Assembly: GCA_944323935.1 (NCBI GenBank)
Contig: CALUUJ010000007.1
Location: forward strand, 1 to 64,000
Length of the DNA stretch: 64,000 bases
Direction of reading: 5' to 3'
From: Candidatus Gastranaerophilales bacterium
GTDB taxonomy: Bacteria > Cyanobacteriota > Vampirovibrionia > Gastranaerophilales > Gastranaerophilaceae
Below are positions 37,189 to 47,895 of the stretch, piece after piece. The number at the start of each line of letters is the position of its first letter. Position 1 is the stretch's first letter. The position numbers and the translations under genes were made by a program. The notes under the pieces were generated by a model, which saw nothing but the letters and a program-made list of their open reading frames with translations, searched no databases and had not been told where the DNA came from.

Positions 37189-38010
37189 CTATATGTCTAT
37201 AATTCTTTCGTTATCTTCATTTTGATTGTCTTTGGGTATTATAAGATATTCTTCTTTTGTTGTTTCTTCTACCGATTTTCTATAATTTGTAATGTAGGAA
37301 TCCACATATAAATAATTTCTTAGTTGTTGCTGAATATGGGAGTTAATATTCATTTCTTCGAAGAATTCATCAAGAGAGCCAAATCCATTATGTCTTTCTC
37401 TATATCTTATAATATTTTTTGCCTGAATAATACTTAAACCCGGTAAATCTGTTAATTCTTTTTCAGTGGCCTGATTTATATTAAGCATATTTGAGTAATA
37501 TCTCGGAATATTTACGTTTTCTATATTTTTTTCATTTTCAGGATCGATTTCTTTGATTTTAAATTGAGATTTGAATGTAGATATTATACCATCATACATT
37601 GATTTTTCATTAAACAAGGCACTTATACTGTCAAACATTTCTTCAAAAGTGTTGTCTAAATAATTCTGTTCATAAGAATCTTGCTTATACCATTCTATGG
37701 TTGCAATTCTTTTTTTTATTGATTTATCATAGCATTTTATGATTTTATTCTTTGTATCATATATTAAGGTTACATAATCATTTTTAAGTTTATAAAAATC
37801 TTTACCTTTTATTAAATATTTTTTGCACTGTTTAAATGCATTTCTTCTTCTGAGTGAAAGTCTTACAAAATCAGATAGTCTTGTTCTGCTTGTATTATCA
37901 GAATAATTGTTGTAACTGAATATTCCTGTTTTTCTTTTTGAGTTTAGTATATATAAAATTAAATATATGATTAAAAATAAAATTCTGTACATAATAATGT
38001 TATTATACAC
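37189..38010 (-). CDS. membrane-anchored helix-hairpin-helix protein
   Basis: 273 residues if the GTG at 38010 is used; an ATG at 37992 is an alternative, and neither has a clear ribosome site. One N-terminal membrane segment (about 7-21). The recognisable part is a ComEA-like double helix-hairpin-helix: LNINQATEKELTDLPGLSII then NIIRYRERHNGFGSLDEF (around 173-220), which usually binds DNA without sequence preference. The middle 120 residues are unassigned. Only 3 bases separate it from the radical SAM gene and 6 from the SGNH gene. Confidence 0.8.
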   Translation of the reverse strand: MYNNIIMYRILFLIIYLILYILNSKRKTGIFSYNNYSDNTSRTRLSDFVRLSLRRRNAFKQCKKYLIKGKDFYKLKNDYVTLIYDTKNKIIKCYDKSIKKRIATIEWYKQDSYEQNYLDNTFEEMFDSISALFNEKSMYDGIISTFKSQFKIKEIDPENEKNIENVNIPRYYSNMLNINQATEKELTDLPGLSIIQAKNIIRYRERHNGFGSLDEFFEEMNINSHIQQQLRNYLYVDSYITNYRKSVEETTKEEYLIIPKDNQNEDNERIIDI

Positions 38011-38016
38011 AGTTTT

Positions 38017-38985
38017 TTATAATTCTAATCGTTCTACTAGTTTAGGAACTATTAAATCCCAAGCTTTTTCTGTTGGGTGATGATTATCTTGCATTTGGTA
38101 TTTTTCATTACGTAAATCTTCATCTGTGATTTCTTTTGTCGAAATTACAATAAAATTATTATCTTCTAATTTTTGTATAAACTCTCGTTTATACAAAACA
38201 TCCCAGTCTTCATAAAGCAAAATTATGAATTTTATTTTTTTATTCCAATGTTTTTCTAATTCTTTTCTTGTTTCTTTGAAATATAATAATGCAATATCGG
38301 TAATTTCTTTTGAATTATTAGAGTTCTTTATGTATTTATCGGCATATATGTGATTAAAATGTTTTACTGTGTATATTGATTTGAAAAAATTAAGAAAAGG
38401 ATTATATGGATTATCCATAATAAGTTTATTCTTGCTTTTGTGGAAATGTGGATAAAGATGTAAATCAAGAACATCAAAATACCATAGCATAGAACGCCTG
38501 TAATGATCCCCTATCATTACATAAATTACAGTGTCTGGATTTTTTACTGTTTTATAAAAAGATTCAGATATGCTTTGCATGTACATATGCTGAAAACTTC
38601 CACCGGATATACTTCTGTTATAAACCGGTCTTTTTAGTATATGTGAAAGTTTATAACTTAAGGTTTGATTATAGTTTAAATGTTGTCCGAAACCATAAGA
38701 ACAACCAAATATAACAATTGGTATTTGATTTTTATATTTTGTTCCGTCTGGAAGTCTTCCGAAAAATATGTTGTTTTCACCGTTAAAATAACTTTCCAAA
38801 TCTGTTATGTATTCCGGTAAATATGGCATGTATTTAAATTCGTTTATTCTATATAATTTTGGATGGTCCTGATAGTATATAGAAGCATAATATTTATAAA
38901 CAAAAATATCTGATATTAATATGATTAATCCTAATATTAAAATATTCCAGAATATAATAAGTATTATTTTCTTAAATTTGTTCAT
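38017..38985 (-). CDS. SGNH-hydrolase-like protein, membrane-anchored (paralogue B)
   Basis: 322 residues. N-terminal anchor at about 5-28. Blocks are IFGCSYGFG, RSISGGSFQHM, VMIGDHYRR and DNHHPTEKAWDLIVP (catalytic Asp and His). It is clearly paralogous to its upstream neighbour and to 31839-32828: the same order, spacing and C-terminal end. Its ATG follows the upstream gene's TAA with no gap, so translation is coupled. A role in acylating or deacylating a surface glycan is the usual guess for such proteins; nothing here proves it. Confidence 0.78.
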   Translation of the reverse strand: MNKFKKIILIIFWNILILGLIILISDIFVYKYYASIYYQDHPKLYRINEFKYMPYLPEYITDLESYFNGENNIFFGRLPDGTKYKNQIPIVIFGCSYGFGQHLNYNQTLSYKLSHILKRPVYNRSISGGSFQHMYMQSISESFYKTVKNPDTVIYVMIGDHYRRSMLWYFDVLDLHLYPHFHKSKNKLIMDNPYNPFLNFFKSIYTVKHFNHIYADKYIKNSNNSKEITDIALLYFKETRKELEKHWNKKIKFIILLYEDWDVLYKREFIQKLEDNNFIVISTKEITDEDLRNEKYQMQDNHHPTEKAWDLIVPKLVERLEL

Positions 38986-39933
38986 TTATATATCTAACTT
39001 TTTTATTATCAGAGGAGTTAATAAATTCCAAGCTATTTCATTTGGGTGGTGGTTGTCTAATAAGTATTTTGAAGATTTTAAATCTTCTTTTGTTAAATCA
39101 TAACTGCTTATTATAATGAATCCTTCTTTTTTAAGATTCTCTTTTAAGTAGTCATTTTGTTTATCATCTTCATAAAAAAATACAACATATTTTGTGTTCT
39201 TCCAGTGTTTTTCCATTTCTTTTTTTGCTTCTGTGAAATGTTTAATTGCAAAGTCATAGCAATTTTTTTTATTTTTTTCGCTAAGAATAAATTTATTAAC
39301 AAATAAATGATGTATTTTATTTACAAAATATAATCTTTTAATTTGTCTTAGTAATGGGTTTTTGTTTTGAATTTGAATTAAGGAACCATTTTCCTCTTTA
39401 TATCTTAAGTTTTGTTCATCAGCTAATATGTTCCAAGAAGAGAATGATAGCAGATATAATCTTCGAATGTGGTCATTAATATATACATATATAACATATT
39501 CAGGTTCTCTGATTTGCTTATATATTTCATCTAATTTTGTTTGATAAAGCATATGTTGAACACTCCAACCGGTCCAAGCTCTATTGTATACCGGAACTTT
39601 TGCAAGTTTTGAAAGTTTATAAGAAAATGTTTGTTCATTATCTAAAGAATATCCATAAGCATATGAACATCCGAATATAACAATTGGTTTTTTGTTGTAT
39701 TCTAAACCTTCAACCGGTCGTCCCCAGCCATTTTCAGGGCGGGGAAATGTTTTTGGATCAAATTTGAAATTTTTTACTCCCGGATGAAATTTTAACCTCT
39801 GAATTGAAGGAGGAAAAACACCAATTTTTCTAAGATGTTCATTTTCTTTAAACCATATAATGCCTTCAATTAAAAGAATTAAAAGTAAAAATAAAACTAT
39901 ATTTATTCCAAAAAATAAAAGTTTTTTCTTCAT
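38986..39933 (-). CDS. SGNH-hydrolase-like protein, membrane-anchored (paralogue C)
   Basis: 315 residues from the ATG at 39933, which has GGAA nine bases upstream and puts a clean signal anchor (KKKLLFFGINIVLFLLLILL) at the N-terminus. A frame extending to 39990 adds 19 unlikely residues. Blocks are IFGCSYAYG, RAWTGWSVQHM, YINDHIRR (the only copy with the canonical Asn) and DNHHPNEIAWNLLTP. It is the first gene of the minus-strand operon that runs to the DUF2997 gene at 34228. Confidence 0.78.
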   Translation of the reverse strand: MKKKLLFFGINIVLFLLLILLIEGIIWFKENEHLRKIGVFPPSIQRLKFHPGVKNFKFDPKTFPRPENGWGRPVEGLEYNKKPIVIFGCSYAYGYSLDNEQTFSYKLSKLAKVPVYNRAWTGWSVQHMLYQTKLDEIYKQIREPEYVIYVYINDHIRRLYLLSFSSWNILADEQNLRYKEENGSLIQIQNKNPLLRQIKRLYFVNKIHHLFVNKFILSEKNKKNCYDFAIKHFTEAKKEMEKHWKNTKYVVFFYEDDKQNDYLKENLKKEGFIIISSYDLTKEDLKSSKYLLDNHHPNEIAWNLLTPLIIKKLDI

Positions 39934-40271
39934 ATAACATTTCCAAAATTTCTTGATAAAAATCGTATTCAAAATTTTAGATTGTGTCAAATTATATATA
40001 ATTAAGTTTATTAAAGGATAAATATAAAATTGTTTATTTAAAAATAAGAAACTTTAACTTGTTAAGAAAAGTTTACAAAAACCCGAAATAATTAAGAAAC
40101 AAGGATATTTTGAGATTGGCATAACAATTGTATAACTCGTAAGATTAAAAAAACAATTGATGAAAAAATAATAAAAAACGTCAAAATGTTAAAAAACATG
40201 GGAAAAAACGCTTGATTTGAAAAATTTAACATGTAGGATAGTTATATTGACTATCGTAAAATGAGGAAAAA
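39934..40271. other. divergent promoter region between the SGNH operon and infA
   Basis: 338 AT-rich bases with no gene. On the plus strand a candidate promoter has TTGATT (40212-40217), a 16-base spacer and TAGGAT (40234-40239). Overlapping its -10 is an inverted repeat GATAGT (40237-40242) / ACTATC (40250-40255) that could be an operator or leader hairpin. I see no clear -10 box for the minus-strand operon. Confidence 0.45.
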
Positions 40272-40487
40272 ATGTCAAAGGACGTAATAGAATTTGAAGG
40301 AACAATAATAGAATCATTGCCAAATGCAATGTTTCAGGTAAAACTTGAAAACGGGCATGAGATATTGGCTCATATTTCAGGAAAGATAAGAAAGAATTTC
40401 ATAAAGATTTTACCGGGCGACAAGGTAAAAGTAGAAATGACACCATATGATTTAACAAGAGGTCGCATCACATACAGGTTAAAATAA
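40272..40487 (+). CDS. infA: translation initiation factor IF-1
   Basis: 71 residues, a single S1-like OB domain ([20 protein letters not shown] to RGRITYRLK). It binds the 30S A site during initiation. GAGG lies seven bases upstream. It opens the ribosomal-protein/RNA-polymerase operon, the standard position beside rpmJ and rpsM. No adk, map or secY precede it here. Confidence 0.97.
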   Translation: MSKDVIEFEGTIIESLPNAMFQVKLENGHEILAHISGKIRKNFIKILPGDKVKVEMTPYDLTRGRITYRLK

Positions 40488-40502
40488 AGAAGGAAATAAA
40501 AG

Positions 40503-40616
40503 ATGAAAGTAAGAGCTTCAGTAAAACCACTTTGTGATAAATGCAAAGTAATTAAAAGAAAAGGCAGAGTAGCAATTATTTGCGAAAATCCAAAACACAA
40601 ACAAAGACAAGGCTAA
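40503..40616 (+). CDS. rpmJ: 50S ribosomal protein L36
   Basis: 37 residues translated from the ATG at 40503: [20 protein letters not shown], ending NPKHKQRQG. It has the zinc-binding CDKC pair and downstream C and H of the zinc-type L36. AAGGA lies ten bases upstream. Fifteen bases separate it from infA. Confidence 0.97.
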   Translation: MKVRASVKPLCDKCKVIKRKGRVAIICENPKHKQRQG

Positions 40617-40763
40617 TTTTGTATAAGTATAAATCTGTCGGAGCGTAAGAATATAAAATATTCAGAAGTGAAGATTCAAGATTAAACAGAAGCAATAATT
40701 AGTAAATAGATTAACCCAAAAAGAAATTAAAAATCAAAGAAAGATATAGTAAAAGGAGAAACA

Positions 40764-41129
40764 ATGGCAAGACTTGCTGGGGTAGATTTACCTCGTAACA
40801 AAAGAATGATAATTGCATTAACCTATATCTACGGAATAGGACCTGCAAGAAGTGCGAAAATATTGGCAGCTTGTAATATATCTGAAGATTTAAGAACAGA
40901 TGATTTAACAGAAGACAATATTAGGGCATTAAGAGAAGAGATTGCTCATTATACAATCGAAGGTGATTTAAGAAGAGAAGAATCACTAAACATTAAGAGA
41001 TTGAGCGAAATCAATTCATACAGAGGAATGCGTCACAGACGTAAACTTCCTGTAAGAGGACAAAGAACAAAAACAAACGCAAGAACAAGACGCGGTAAGA
41101 AAACAGGCCCAATCGCCAACAAGAAATAA
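40764..41129 (+). CDS. rpsM: 30S ribosomal protein S13
   Basis: 121 residues, with [20 protein letters not shown] at the start and the [20 protein letters not shown] signature. AAAGGAG lies upstream of the ATG. A spacer of 147 bases separates it from rpmJ, long for this operon, and could hold a leader or promoter, but I see no clear motif. Confidence 0.97.
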   Translation: MARLAGVDLPRNKRMIIALTYIYGIGPARSAKILAACNISEDLRTDDLTEDNIRALREEIAHYTIEGDLRREESLNIKRLSEINSYRGMRHRRKLPVRGQRTKTNARTRRGKKTGPIANKK

Positions 41130-41149
41130 TTGAAGGAGTAATATAGACA

Positions 41150-41536
41150 ATGGCTAGACCGGTAAAAACAAAAAAGAAAGAAAAAAAGAATGTATTACAA
41201 GGTGTTGTACATATACAGTCAACATTCAATAATACAATCGTAACTTCAACAGATACTCAAGGTAATGCTATTGCTTGGGCTTCTGCAGGTGGCTGCGGAT
41301 TTAAAGGTGCAAGAAAAGGAACACCGTTTGCAGCACAATCAGCAGCAGAAAAGGTTGCAAAGCAATCAATAGACCAAGGTATGAAAAAGGTTGAAGTTTA
41401 TATTAAAGGACCTGGTTCAGGCAGAGAAACAGCTATCAGAGCTATTCAAGCAGCCGGACTGGAAATTACATTAATTAAGGACGTTACACCAATTCCACAC
41501 AATGGTTGCCGTCCACCAAAAAGACGTAGAGTATAA
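41150..41536 (+). CDS. rpsK: 30S ribosomal protein S11
   Basis: 128 residues. [40 protein letters not shown] and the C-terminal [15 protein letters not shown] are diagnostic. It forms the 30S platform. AAGGAG upstream. Same operon as S13 and S4. Confidence 0.98.
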   Translation: MARPVKTKKKEKKNVLQGVVHIQSTFNNTIVTSTDTQGNAIAWASAGGCGFKGARKGTPFAAQSAAEKVAKQSIDQGMKKVEVYIKGPGSGRETAIRAIQAAGLEITLIKDVTPIPHNGCRPPKRRRV

Positions 41537-41559
41537 TTAATAACGTAAGGAGTCATAAA

Positions 41560-42162
41560 TTGGCTAAGTATACAGGACCATCAAATAAATTATATCGTAA
41601 CTATGGCGTTACTGATTTATCAAACAGAAAGTTGGTTTCTTCATTAAGACAAAATGCTTCTGGTCAGCATGGCGCAGCAAGAAAGAAACTTTCTGATTAC
41701 GCTTTACACTTAAACGAAAAACAAAAAATTCGTTTAACATATTTAGTAAGCGAAAAACAATTCGTTAGATATTATAACGAAGCAAGTAGAAGAAAAGGTG
41801 TTACTGGCACTATTCTTTTACAATTATTAGAGTCAAGATTGGATAACATAGTTTTCAGAACAGGTTATGCTGTTACAAGAAAACAAGCAAGACAAATTGT
41901 TAACCACGGTCATGTTTTAGTAAACGGTAAAAGAGTTGACATTCCGTCATTCTTGGTAAAACCGGGTGATGTTATTACATTTAAGTCTGGAAGCAGTGAT
42001 TTTGTAAAATCAGTTTCTGAATCAATTGATTTAGCATTGGCACCTGCTTGGATGACTATTGATAAGGATGCTTTAAAAGTAACTTTTGACAGAATTCCTG
42101 AAAGAGAAGAATTAGACCCTGAGCTTAAAGAGCAACTTGTAATCGAGTATTATTCTAAATAA
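41560..42162 (+). CDS. rpsD: 30S ribosomal protein S4
   Basis: 200 residues from a TTG start; AAGGAG (41547-41552) seven bases upstream fixes it. The S4 RNA-binding domain RLDNIVFRTGYAVTRKQARQ is present. The N-terminal zinc cysteines of some S4 proteins are absent. S4 is a primary 16S binder and often autoregulates its operon. Most cyanobacteria keep rpsD elsewhere; here it lies between rpsK and rpoA as in many other bacteria. Confidence 0.97.
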   Translation: MAKYTGPSNKLYRNYGVTDLSNRKLVSSLRQNASGQHGAARKKLSDYALHLNEKQKIRLTYLVSEKQFVRYYNEASRRKGVTGTILLQLLESRLDNIVFRTGYAVTRKQARQIVNHGHVLVNGKRVDIPSFLVKPGDVITFKSGSSDFVKSVSESIDLALAPAWMTIDKDALKVTFDRIPEREELDPELKEQLVIEYYSK

Positions 42163-42181
42163 TTGTAGGAGATTAATTATA

Positions 42182-43156
42182 ATGGAATTAAAAATTAAAT
42201 GCATAAATACAACAACTAGTTCAGACGGATCACAATACGGAAAATTTGTAGTTGAGCCGTTAGAAAAAGGTTTTGGTACAACAATCGGAAACGCTTTAAG
42301 AAGAGTTTTATTATCTTCTTTAGAGGGTGCTGCTGTTACTTCTATAAGAATTGAAGGTATTACTCACGAATATACATCAATTCCGGGGATTGTTGAAGAT
42401 GCTATTGATATTATGTTGAACTTAAAAGGTTTGACTGTAAAAACTGAAGATAGAGATCCTCAACACTTGAGATTAGAAGTAGATAAACCGGGGCCAGTTC
42501 TTGCAAGTGATTTGCAATTGCCGGCAGGTGTAAAAGTTGTAAATCCTGACTGGTTGATTTGTACAATCTCTGAAGGCGGAAGTATTTCTGCTGATATTAC
42601 AGTTGAAACAGGTAAAGGTTACAGAGCAGTTGATGTTTTAAAGGAAAACAAAGGTAGTATACCGATTGACTTGTTGCCTATTGATGCATCATTTATGCCA
42701 ATTAAGAGAGTAAGTTATAATGTTGAAAACACTCGTGTTGGAGATGTTATTGATTATGATAAATTAACTCTTGAAATATGGTCAAATGGCAGTATTGATG
42801 TATCAAGTGCTTTGAGTCAAGCTGCAAACTTGTTGATTGAGCATTTTATGCAGATTGCTTCTATCACAGGACAACCTGCTATATTACCAAATCAGCATGT
42901 TATTGAAGAAGTTGAAGAAGAAGCACAAACTCCAAGTATTTCAATTGAAGATTTAGAATTATCTGTTAGAGCATACAATTGTTTAAAGAGAGCAAGCATT
43001 AATTCTTTAGCTGAATTATTGAAAAAGTCAGAACATGATTTATTGAATATTAAGAATTTCGGTAAAAAATCTTCTGATGAAGTAATAGAAAAATTGCACC
43101 AAGTTGGTTTGGAACTTCAACCAAATCCTGAAGGTGTAGAGTTAGAAGAAGTGTAA
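42182..43156 (+). CDS. rpoA: RNA polymerase subunit alpha
   Basis: 324 residues. N-terminal dimerisation domain with GFGTTIGNALRRVLLSSLEG and the C-terminal domain (ISIEDLELSVRAYNCLKRAS, LLNIKNFGKKSSDEVIEKL) that contacts activators and UP elements. An acidic linker joins them. AGGAG upstream. Standard length. Confidence 0.98.
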   Translation: MELKIKCINTTTSSDGSQYGKFVVEPLEKGFGTTIGNALRRVLLSSLEGAAVTSIRIEGITHEYTSIPGIVEDAIDIMLNLKGLTVKTEDRDPQHLRLEVDKPGPVLASDLQLPAGVKVVNPDWLICTISEGGSISADITVETGKGYRAVDVLKENKGSIPIDLLPIDASFMPIKRVSYNVENTRVGDVIDYDKLTLEIWSNGSIDVSSALSQAANLLIEHFMQIASITGQPAILPNQHVIEEVEEEAQTPSISIEDLELSVRAYNCLKRASINSLAELLKKSEHDLLNIKNFGKKSSDEVIEKLHQVGLELQPNPEGVELEEV

Positions 43157-43174
43157 TACAAAAGGACAAATAAA

Positions 43175-43603
43175 ATGAGACACCAATGCAATAGAAACAG
43201 ACTTGGCAGACCTCAAGACCAAAGAAAAGCATTATTAAGATCTTTGGCTACCGAGTTGTTCTTACATGGCGAAATCAAAACAACTATTTCAAAAGCAAAA
43301 GCATTAAAGCCATATGCTGAAGAAATAATTACTCTTGCAAAAAGAGGCGATTTACATGCAAGAAGACAAGCTGCTAAGTTCTTATTTGATGTTGAGACAT
43401 CAAAATTTGTTGATAGCCAAACAGGTGAAGTTTTTACAGAATTGCAAGAAGGTAAAAAATTGATTCCTCAAACAGTTCTGAGAAAATTATTCTCTGAAAT
43501 TGGTAAACAATATGAAAACAGAAACGGTGGATATACAAGAATATATCACTTGCCACCAAGACGCGGTGATGCTGCAGAAATGGCTTTAATCCAATTAGTA
43601 TAA
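43175..43603 (+). CDS. rplQ: 50S ribosomal protein L17
   Basis: 142 residues, longer than the usual 116-127. The core RHQCNRNRLGRPQDQRKALLR and the end GGYTRIYHLPPRRGDAAEMALIQLV are typical. The extra length is a segment around residues 75-98 (VDSQTGEVFTELQEGKKLIP). AAAGGA upstream. Its stop overlaps the truA start. Confidence 0.96.
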   Translation: MRHQCNRNRLGRPQDQRKALLRSLATELFLHGEIKTTISKAKALKPYAEEIITLAKRGDLHARRQAAKFLFDVETSKFVDSQTGEVFTELQEGKKLIPQTVLRKLFSEIGKQYENRNGGYTRIYHLPPRRGDAAEMALIQLV

Positions 43604-44382
43604 TGAACAGATACTTGTTGGTATTGGAGTACATCGGTACATCATATATGGGGAGCCAAAAGCAACCCAAAAAAATGCCTAACAGTAGTAAGCTTGTATT
43701 AACAATACAAGATGAACTGGAAAAAGCAATTAGTACATTGACAAAAACGAAAACCAAAACAATTTTTTCAGGTAGAACCGATGCTGGTGTTCACGCTAGA
43801 GGTCAAACAGCTCATTTTGAAACAGAGCTTGAACTAAATCCGAGTAAGTTCGTTAACTCACTAAACGGTATTTTATCCAATACCATTAGTGTAAAAGAGT
43901 TAAAAAAAGTCCCGAAAACATTCCATGCACAAAAGAGTGCTAAGGCAAGACATTATCGTTATGCAATTGCAAACAGGACTCAAAGAAGTGCGTGGGATGC
44001 ACATTGTTTATTAGTGAGATATCCTTTAGATATTCAAAGAATGAATAAAGCTTTGAGTTATCTTATAGGTGAGCATGATTTTACTTCTTTCAAGAAAGTA
44101 AGAACATCAAATCCTGCTAAAATATGCAATATGTATAAAGCAAAAGCAGTCAGAGACGGTGATTATGTTTATATAGATTTTATTGCAGATAGGTTTTTGT
44201 ACAATATGATCAGATCGATCGTCGGAACTCTCCTGTTGATAGAGAGAAATTCTTTAGCCCCCGAGACACTTAAAGAAATTCTTGATTCAAGGGATAAAAC
44301 AAAAGCAGGTTCGACCATAAGCCCTGATGGCTTAACATTAATTGAAGTAATTTACAATGATATAAATGGAGAAAGCAAATGA
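43603..44382 (+). CDS. truA: tRNA pseudouridine synthase A
   Basis: 259 residues. The catalytic aspartate lies in [14 protein letters not shown], with later DFTSFKKV and [16 protein letters not shown]. It makes pseudouridine at tRNA positions 38-40. The start overlaps the rplQ stop (TAATG) and the stop overlaps the rplM start by four bases. rplQ-truA-rplM-rpsI order is shared with cyanobacteria. Confidence 0.96.
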   Translation: MNRYLLVLEYIGTSYMGSQKQPKKMPNSSKLVLTIQDELEKAISTLTKTKTKTIFSGRTDAGVHARGQTAHFETELELNPSKFVNSLNGILSNTISVKELKKVPKTFHAQKSAKARHYRYAIANRTQRSAWDAHCLLVRYPLDIQRMNKALSYLIGEHDFTSFKKVRTSNPAKICNMYKAKAVRDGDYVYIDFIADRFLYNMIRSIVGTLLLIERNSLAPETLKEILDSRDKTKAGSTISPDGLTLIEVIYNDINGESK

Positions 44383-44819
44383 AAACTTATTCAGCTAAAC
44401 CTCTAGAAGTAGAAAGAAAGTGGTATCTGTTAGATGCTGAAGGTCAAACTTTAGGCAGACTTGCAGTATTGGCTGCTAATCTTTTGAGAGGAAAGCACAA
44501 ACCACAATTTACTCCTAACGTAGATACAGGTGATTTTGTAATTATAATCAATGCTGGAAAAATCTGCGTTTCAGGTAAAAAAGAAACAGATAAAATCTAT
44601 TATCATCACACAGGATATCCTGGTGGTTTAAAATCAGCATCATTCAAACAATTAATGGAAAAAGATGCTACATTAGCTTTAGAAAAAGCTATTAAAGGTA
44701 TGTTACCACACAACACTTTAGGTCAAGAACAATTTAACAAATTAAAAATATATGCAGGTAGTGAACATCCGCATGCGGCTCAAAAACCTGTTTTATACAC
44801 AGAAACGGAGGCTAAATAA
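44379..44819 (+). CDS. rplM: 50S ribosomal protein L13
   Basis: 146 residues. [50 protein letters not shown] and [11 protein letters not shown] are diagnostic. Ribosome site GGAGAAAG. Stop overlaps the rpsI start by one base (TAATG). Confidence 0.98.
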   Translation: MKTYSAKPLEVERKWYLLDAEGQTLGRLAVLAANLLRGKHKPQFTPNVDTGDFVIIINAGKICVSGKKETDKIYYHHTGYPGGLKSASFKQLMEKDATLALEKAIKGMLPHNTLGQEQFNKLKIYAGSEHPHAAQKPVLYTETEAK

Positions 44820-45214
44820 TGGCAGATAAAGAAATTATGGCAACCGGAAGAAGAAAAACCGCTATTGCAGTTGTTAAACTTGTAAAAGGTAAAGGTAGAG
44901 TTTTTGTTAACGGTAAAACTTTTTCTGAGTACTTTGGTAACAGAGCTGCTTTAGAAATGATGGTTTATAGACCTTTAGCATTAACTGATAACCAAGAAAA
45001 CTATGATGTTAAAGTAAAAGCTGTTGGCGGTGGTGTTTCTGCTCAAGCCGGAGCTATTAAACATGGTATTTCAAGAGCTTTATTAAAAATCAATGAAGAA
45101 TATAAAGCTGTATTAAAATCAGAAGGTTTATTAACAAGAGATGCTCGTGTTAAAGAACGTAAAAAATACGGTCGTAAAAGAGCTAGAAAAAGATTCCAAT
45201 TCTCTAAACGTTAA
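44819..45214 (+). CDS. rpsI: 30S ribosomal protein S9
   Basis: 131 residues with ATGRRKTAIAVVKLV near the start, GGGVSAQAGAIKHGISRAL, and the C-terminal tail KYGRKRARKRFQFSKR that reaches the P-site tRNA. ACGGAGG lies before the ATG. Last gene of the operon, with a terminator at 45234-45262. Confidence 0.98.
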   Translation: MADKEIMATGRRKTAIAVVKLVKGKGRVFVNGKTFSEYFGNRAALEMMVYRPLALTDNQENYDVKVKAVGGGVSAQAGAIKHGISRALLKINEEYKAVLKSEGLLTRDARVKERKKYGRKRARKRFQFSKR

Positions 45215-45233
45215 TATTCAAAAGTCCAAAATG

Positions 45234-45262
45234 AAAGAGTCCCGATTATGGGGCTCTTTTCT
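45234..45262 (+). terminator. terminator of the ribosomal-protein operon
   Basis: AAAGAGTCCC and GGGGCTCTTTT form a ten-pair stem (one T-G pair) with loop GATTAT and a following T run, 20 bases after rpsI. Confidence 0.88.
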
Positions 45263-45368
45263 TATATGTTTTTAATAAGTTATTATACTTATTGTTAGTT
45301 CTAAAATCTTTTTACAAATTTTTTTTATAATTGTATAATAATATTATTGGTAAATAGGGAACAGGTGA

Positions 45369-46778
<1,410 letters not shown>

Positions 46779-46786
46779 GTATTATT

Positions 46787-47194
46787 ATGGCAGAAAAAAC
46801 TATTCATTTTAAGATAATAACTCCTGAAAAAATTGTGTATGAAGATGACGTTGATGCCATTTATGCACAAGGGCAAGAGGGCGGATTTGGTGTGTTACCA
46901 AATCATATTCCCTTTATGTCGTCTTTAGCTATAGATACTGCTAAGGTTGAAAAAGACGGTGAAGTAAAATATTTTTCTATTATTGGCGGAGCTTTTCAGT
47001 TTAAAGATAATGAAGCTATTATTTTAACAGAAGTTGCAGAATGCGGTAATGATATTGATACTACAAGAGCTCAGCTTGCAAAAGAAAGAGCTGAAGCAAA
47101 GATTGCTTCTGCTGAAACTCAAAGAGATATTAAAATTGCAAACACTGCTTTGGCAAGGGCAATGGCTCGTTTAAAAGCAGCTTCAAGACAATAG
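46787..47194 (+). CDS. atpC: F1 ATP synthase subunit epsilon
   Basis: 135 residues. N-terminal beta sandwich with GGFGVLPNHIPFMSSL and a C-terminal helical hairpin (DTTRAQLAKERAEAKIASAE) that can inhibit ATP hydrolysis. Eight bases after atpD. It ends two bases before the stop of the convergent DUF1796 gene. Confidence 0.95.
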   Translation: MAEKTIHFKIITPEKIVYEDDVDAIYAQGQEGGFGVLPNHIPFMSSLAIDTAKVEKDGEVKYFSIIGGAFQFKDNEAIILTEVAECGNDIDTTRAQLAKERAEAKIASAETQRDIKIANTALARAMARLKAASRQ

Positions 47195-47196
47195 CT

Positions 47197-47838
47197 TTAA
47201 ACATATTCTTTTGTTATTACTTCAATACAAAAATCGGCTATTTGTTTTTCAAAAGCCTTACCTTGTGGGCTGTTATAGTATTCTTTTTTCCACCAGTTAT
47301 CTTTATATTGTTCGCTTGGAATTTTCAATTTTAATATATAGACATTTTTTAGATTAATTTCTTTTGTAATATTTTCTGTATCAATTACTGCTAATTTGAA
47401 TGGTTTATTCTTTGTTATGTTTATTAGGGCGTTGTATTGGTTTTCTATATCTTCACTATCGCCAAGTATTTGAAAGAAAAGGAAATTATCCTTTTCTTTT
47501 ATAGTTTTTCTAAAGTTATTAATTCGTTTTGTATAAAGATTTATAAGTTTTTGTTTATCTTTCTCTTTATATCTTTTATCGTGAGAAAAATAAATGCAAT
47601 TTGGAGATTTAATCCAATAAGTTGTTTTATATTCTAAATTATCGAAAAATTCGTTAAAGTCAGTTTTTAAAATTTTTGTAATTTCAGGTATTCCAAAAAC
47701 AGCAAAATCAAATGGGTATGTTAATTCACCTAAGATTTTTCTTTTTTTTATTCCCCATCTTGTTAATATTGTTCGAGGCATGCAATTCTGCCCGAGTGGA
47801 ATTATTACCGGTTTAATATTTTTCATATCATAAATCAT
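47197..47838 (-). CDS. DUF1796 putative papain-like cysteine peptidase
   Basis: 213 residues from the ATG at 47838; another ATG at 47826 and a TTG at 47862 are possible and none has a good ribosome site. The family opening is PLGQNCMPRTIL, where the Cys is the proposed nucleophile. ELTYPFDFAVF follows 20 residues later. Predicted His/Asp partners may be in YFSHDKRY and FQILGDSED. The activity is a family-level prediction. The gene sits alone between atpC and YitT. Confidence 0.75.
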   Translation of the reverse strand: MIYDMKNIKPVIIPLGQNCMPRTILTRWGIKKRKILGELTYPFDFAVFGIPEITKILKTDFNEFFDNLEYKTTYWIKSPNCIYFSHDKRYKEKDKQKLINLYTKRINNFRKTIKEKDNFLFFQILGDSEDIENQYNALINITKNKPFKLAVIDTENITKEINLKNVYILKLKIPSEQYKDNWWKKEYYNSPQGKAFEKQIADFCIEVITKEYV

Positions 47839-47895
47839 AATAAAATTTATATTTGAAAGCAATTTTATTGTATAATTTTTTATAAGAGGTCATAT

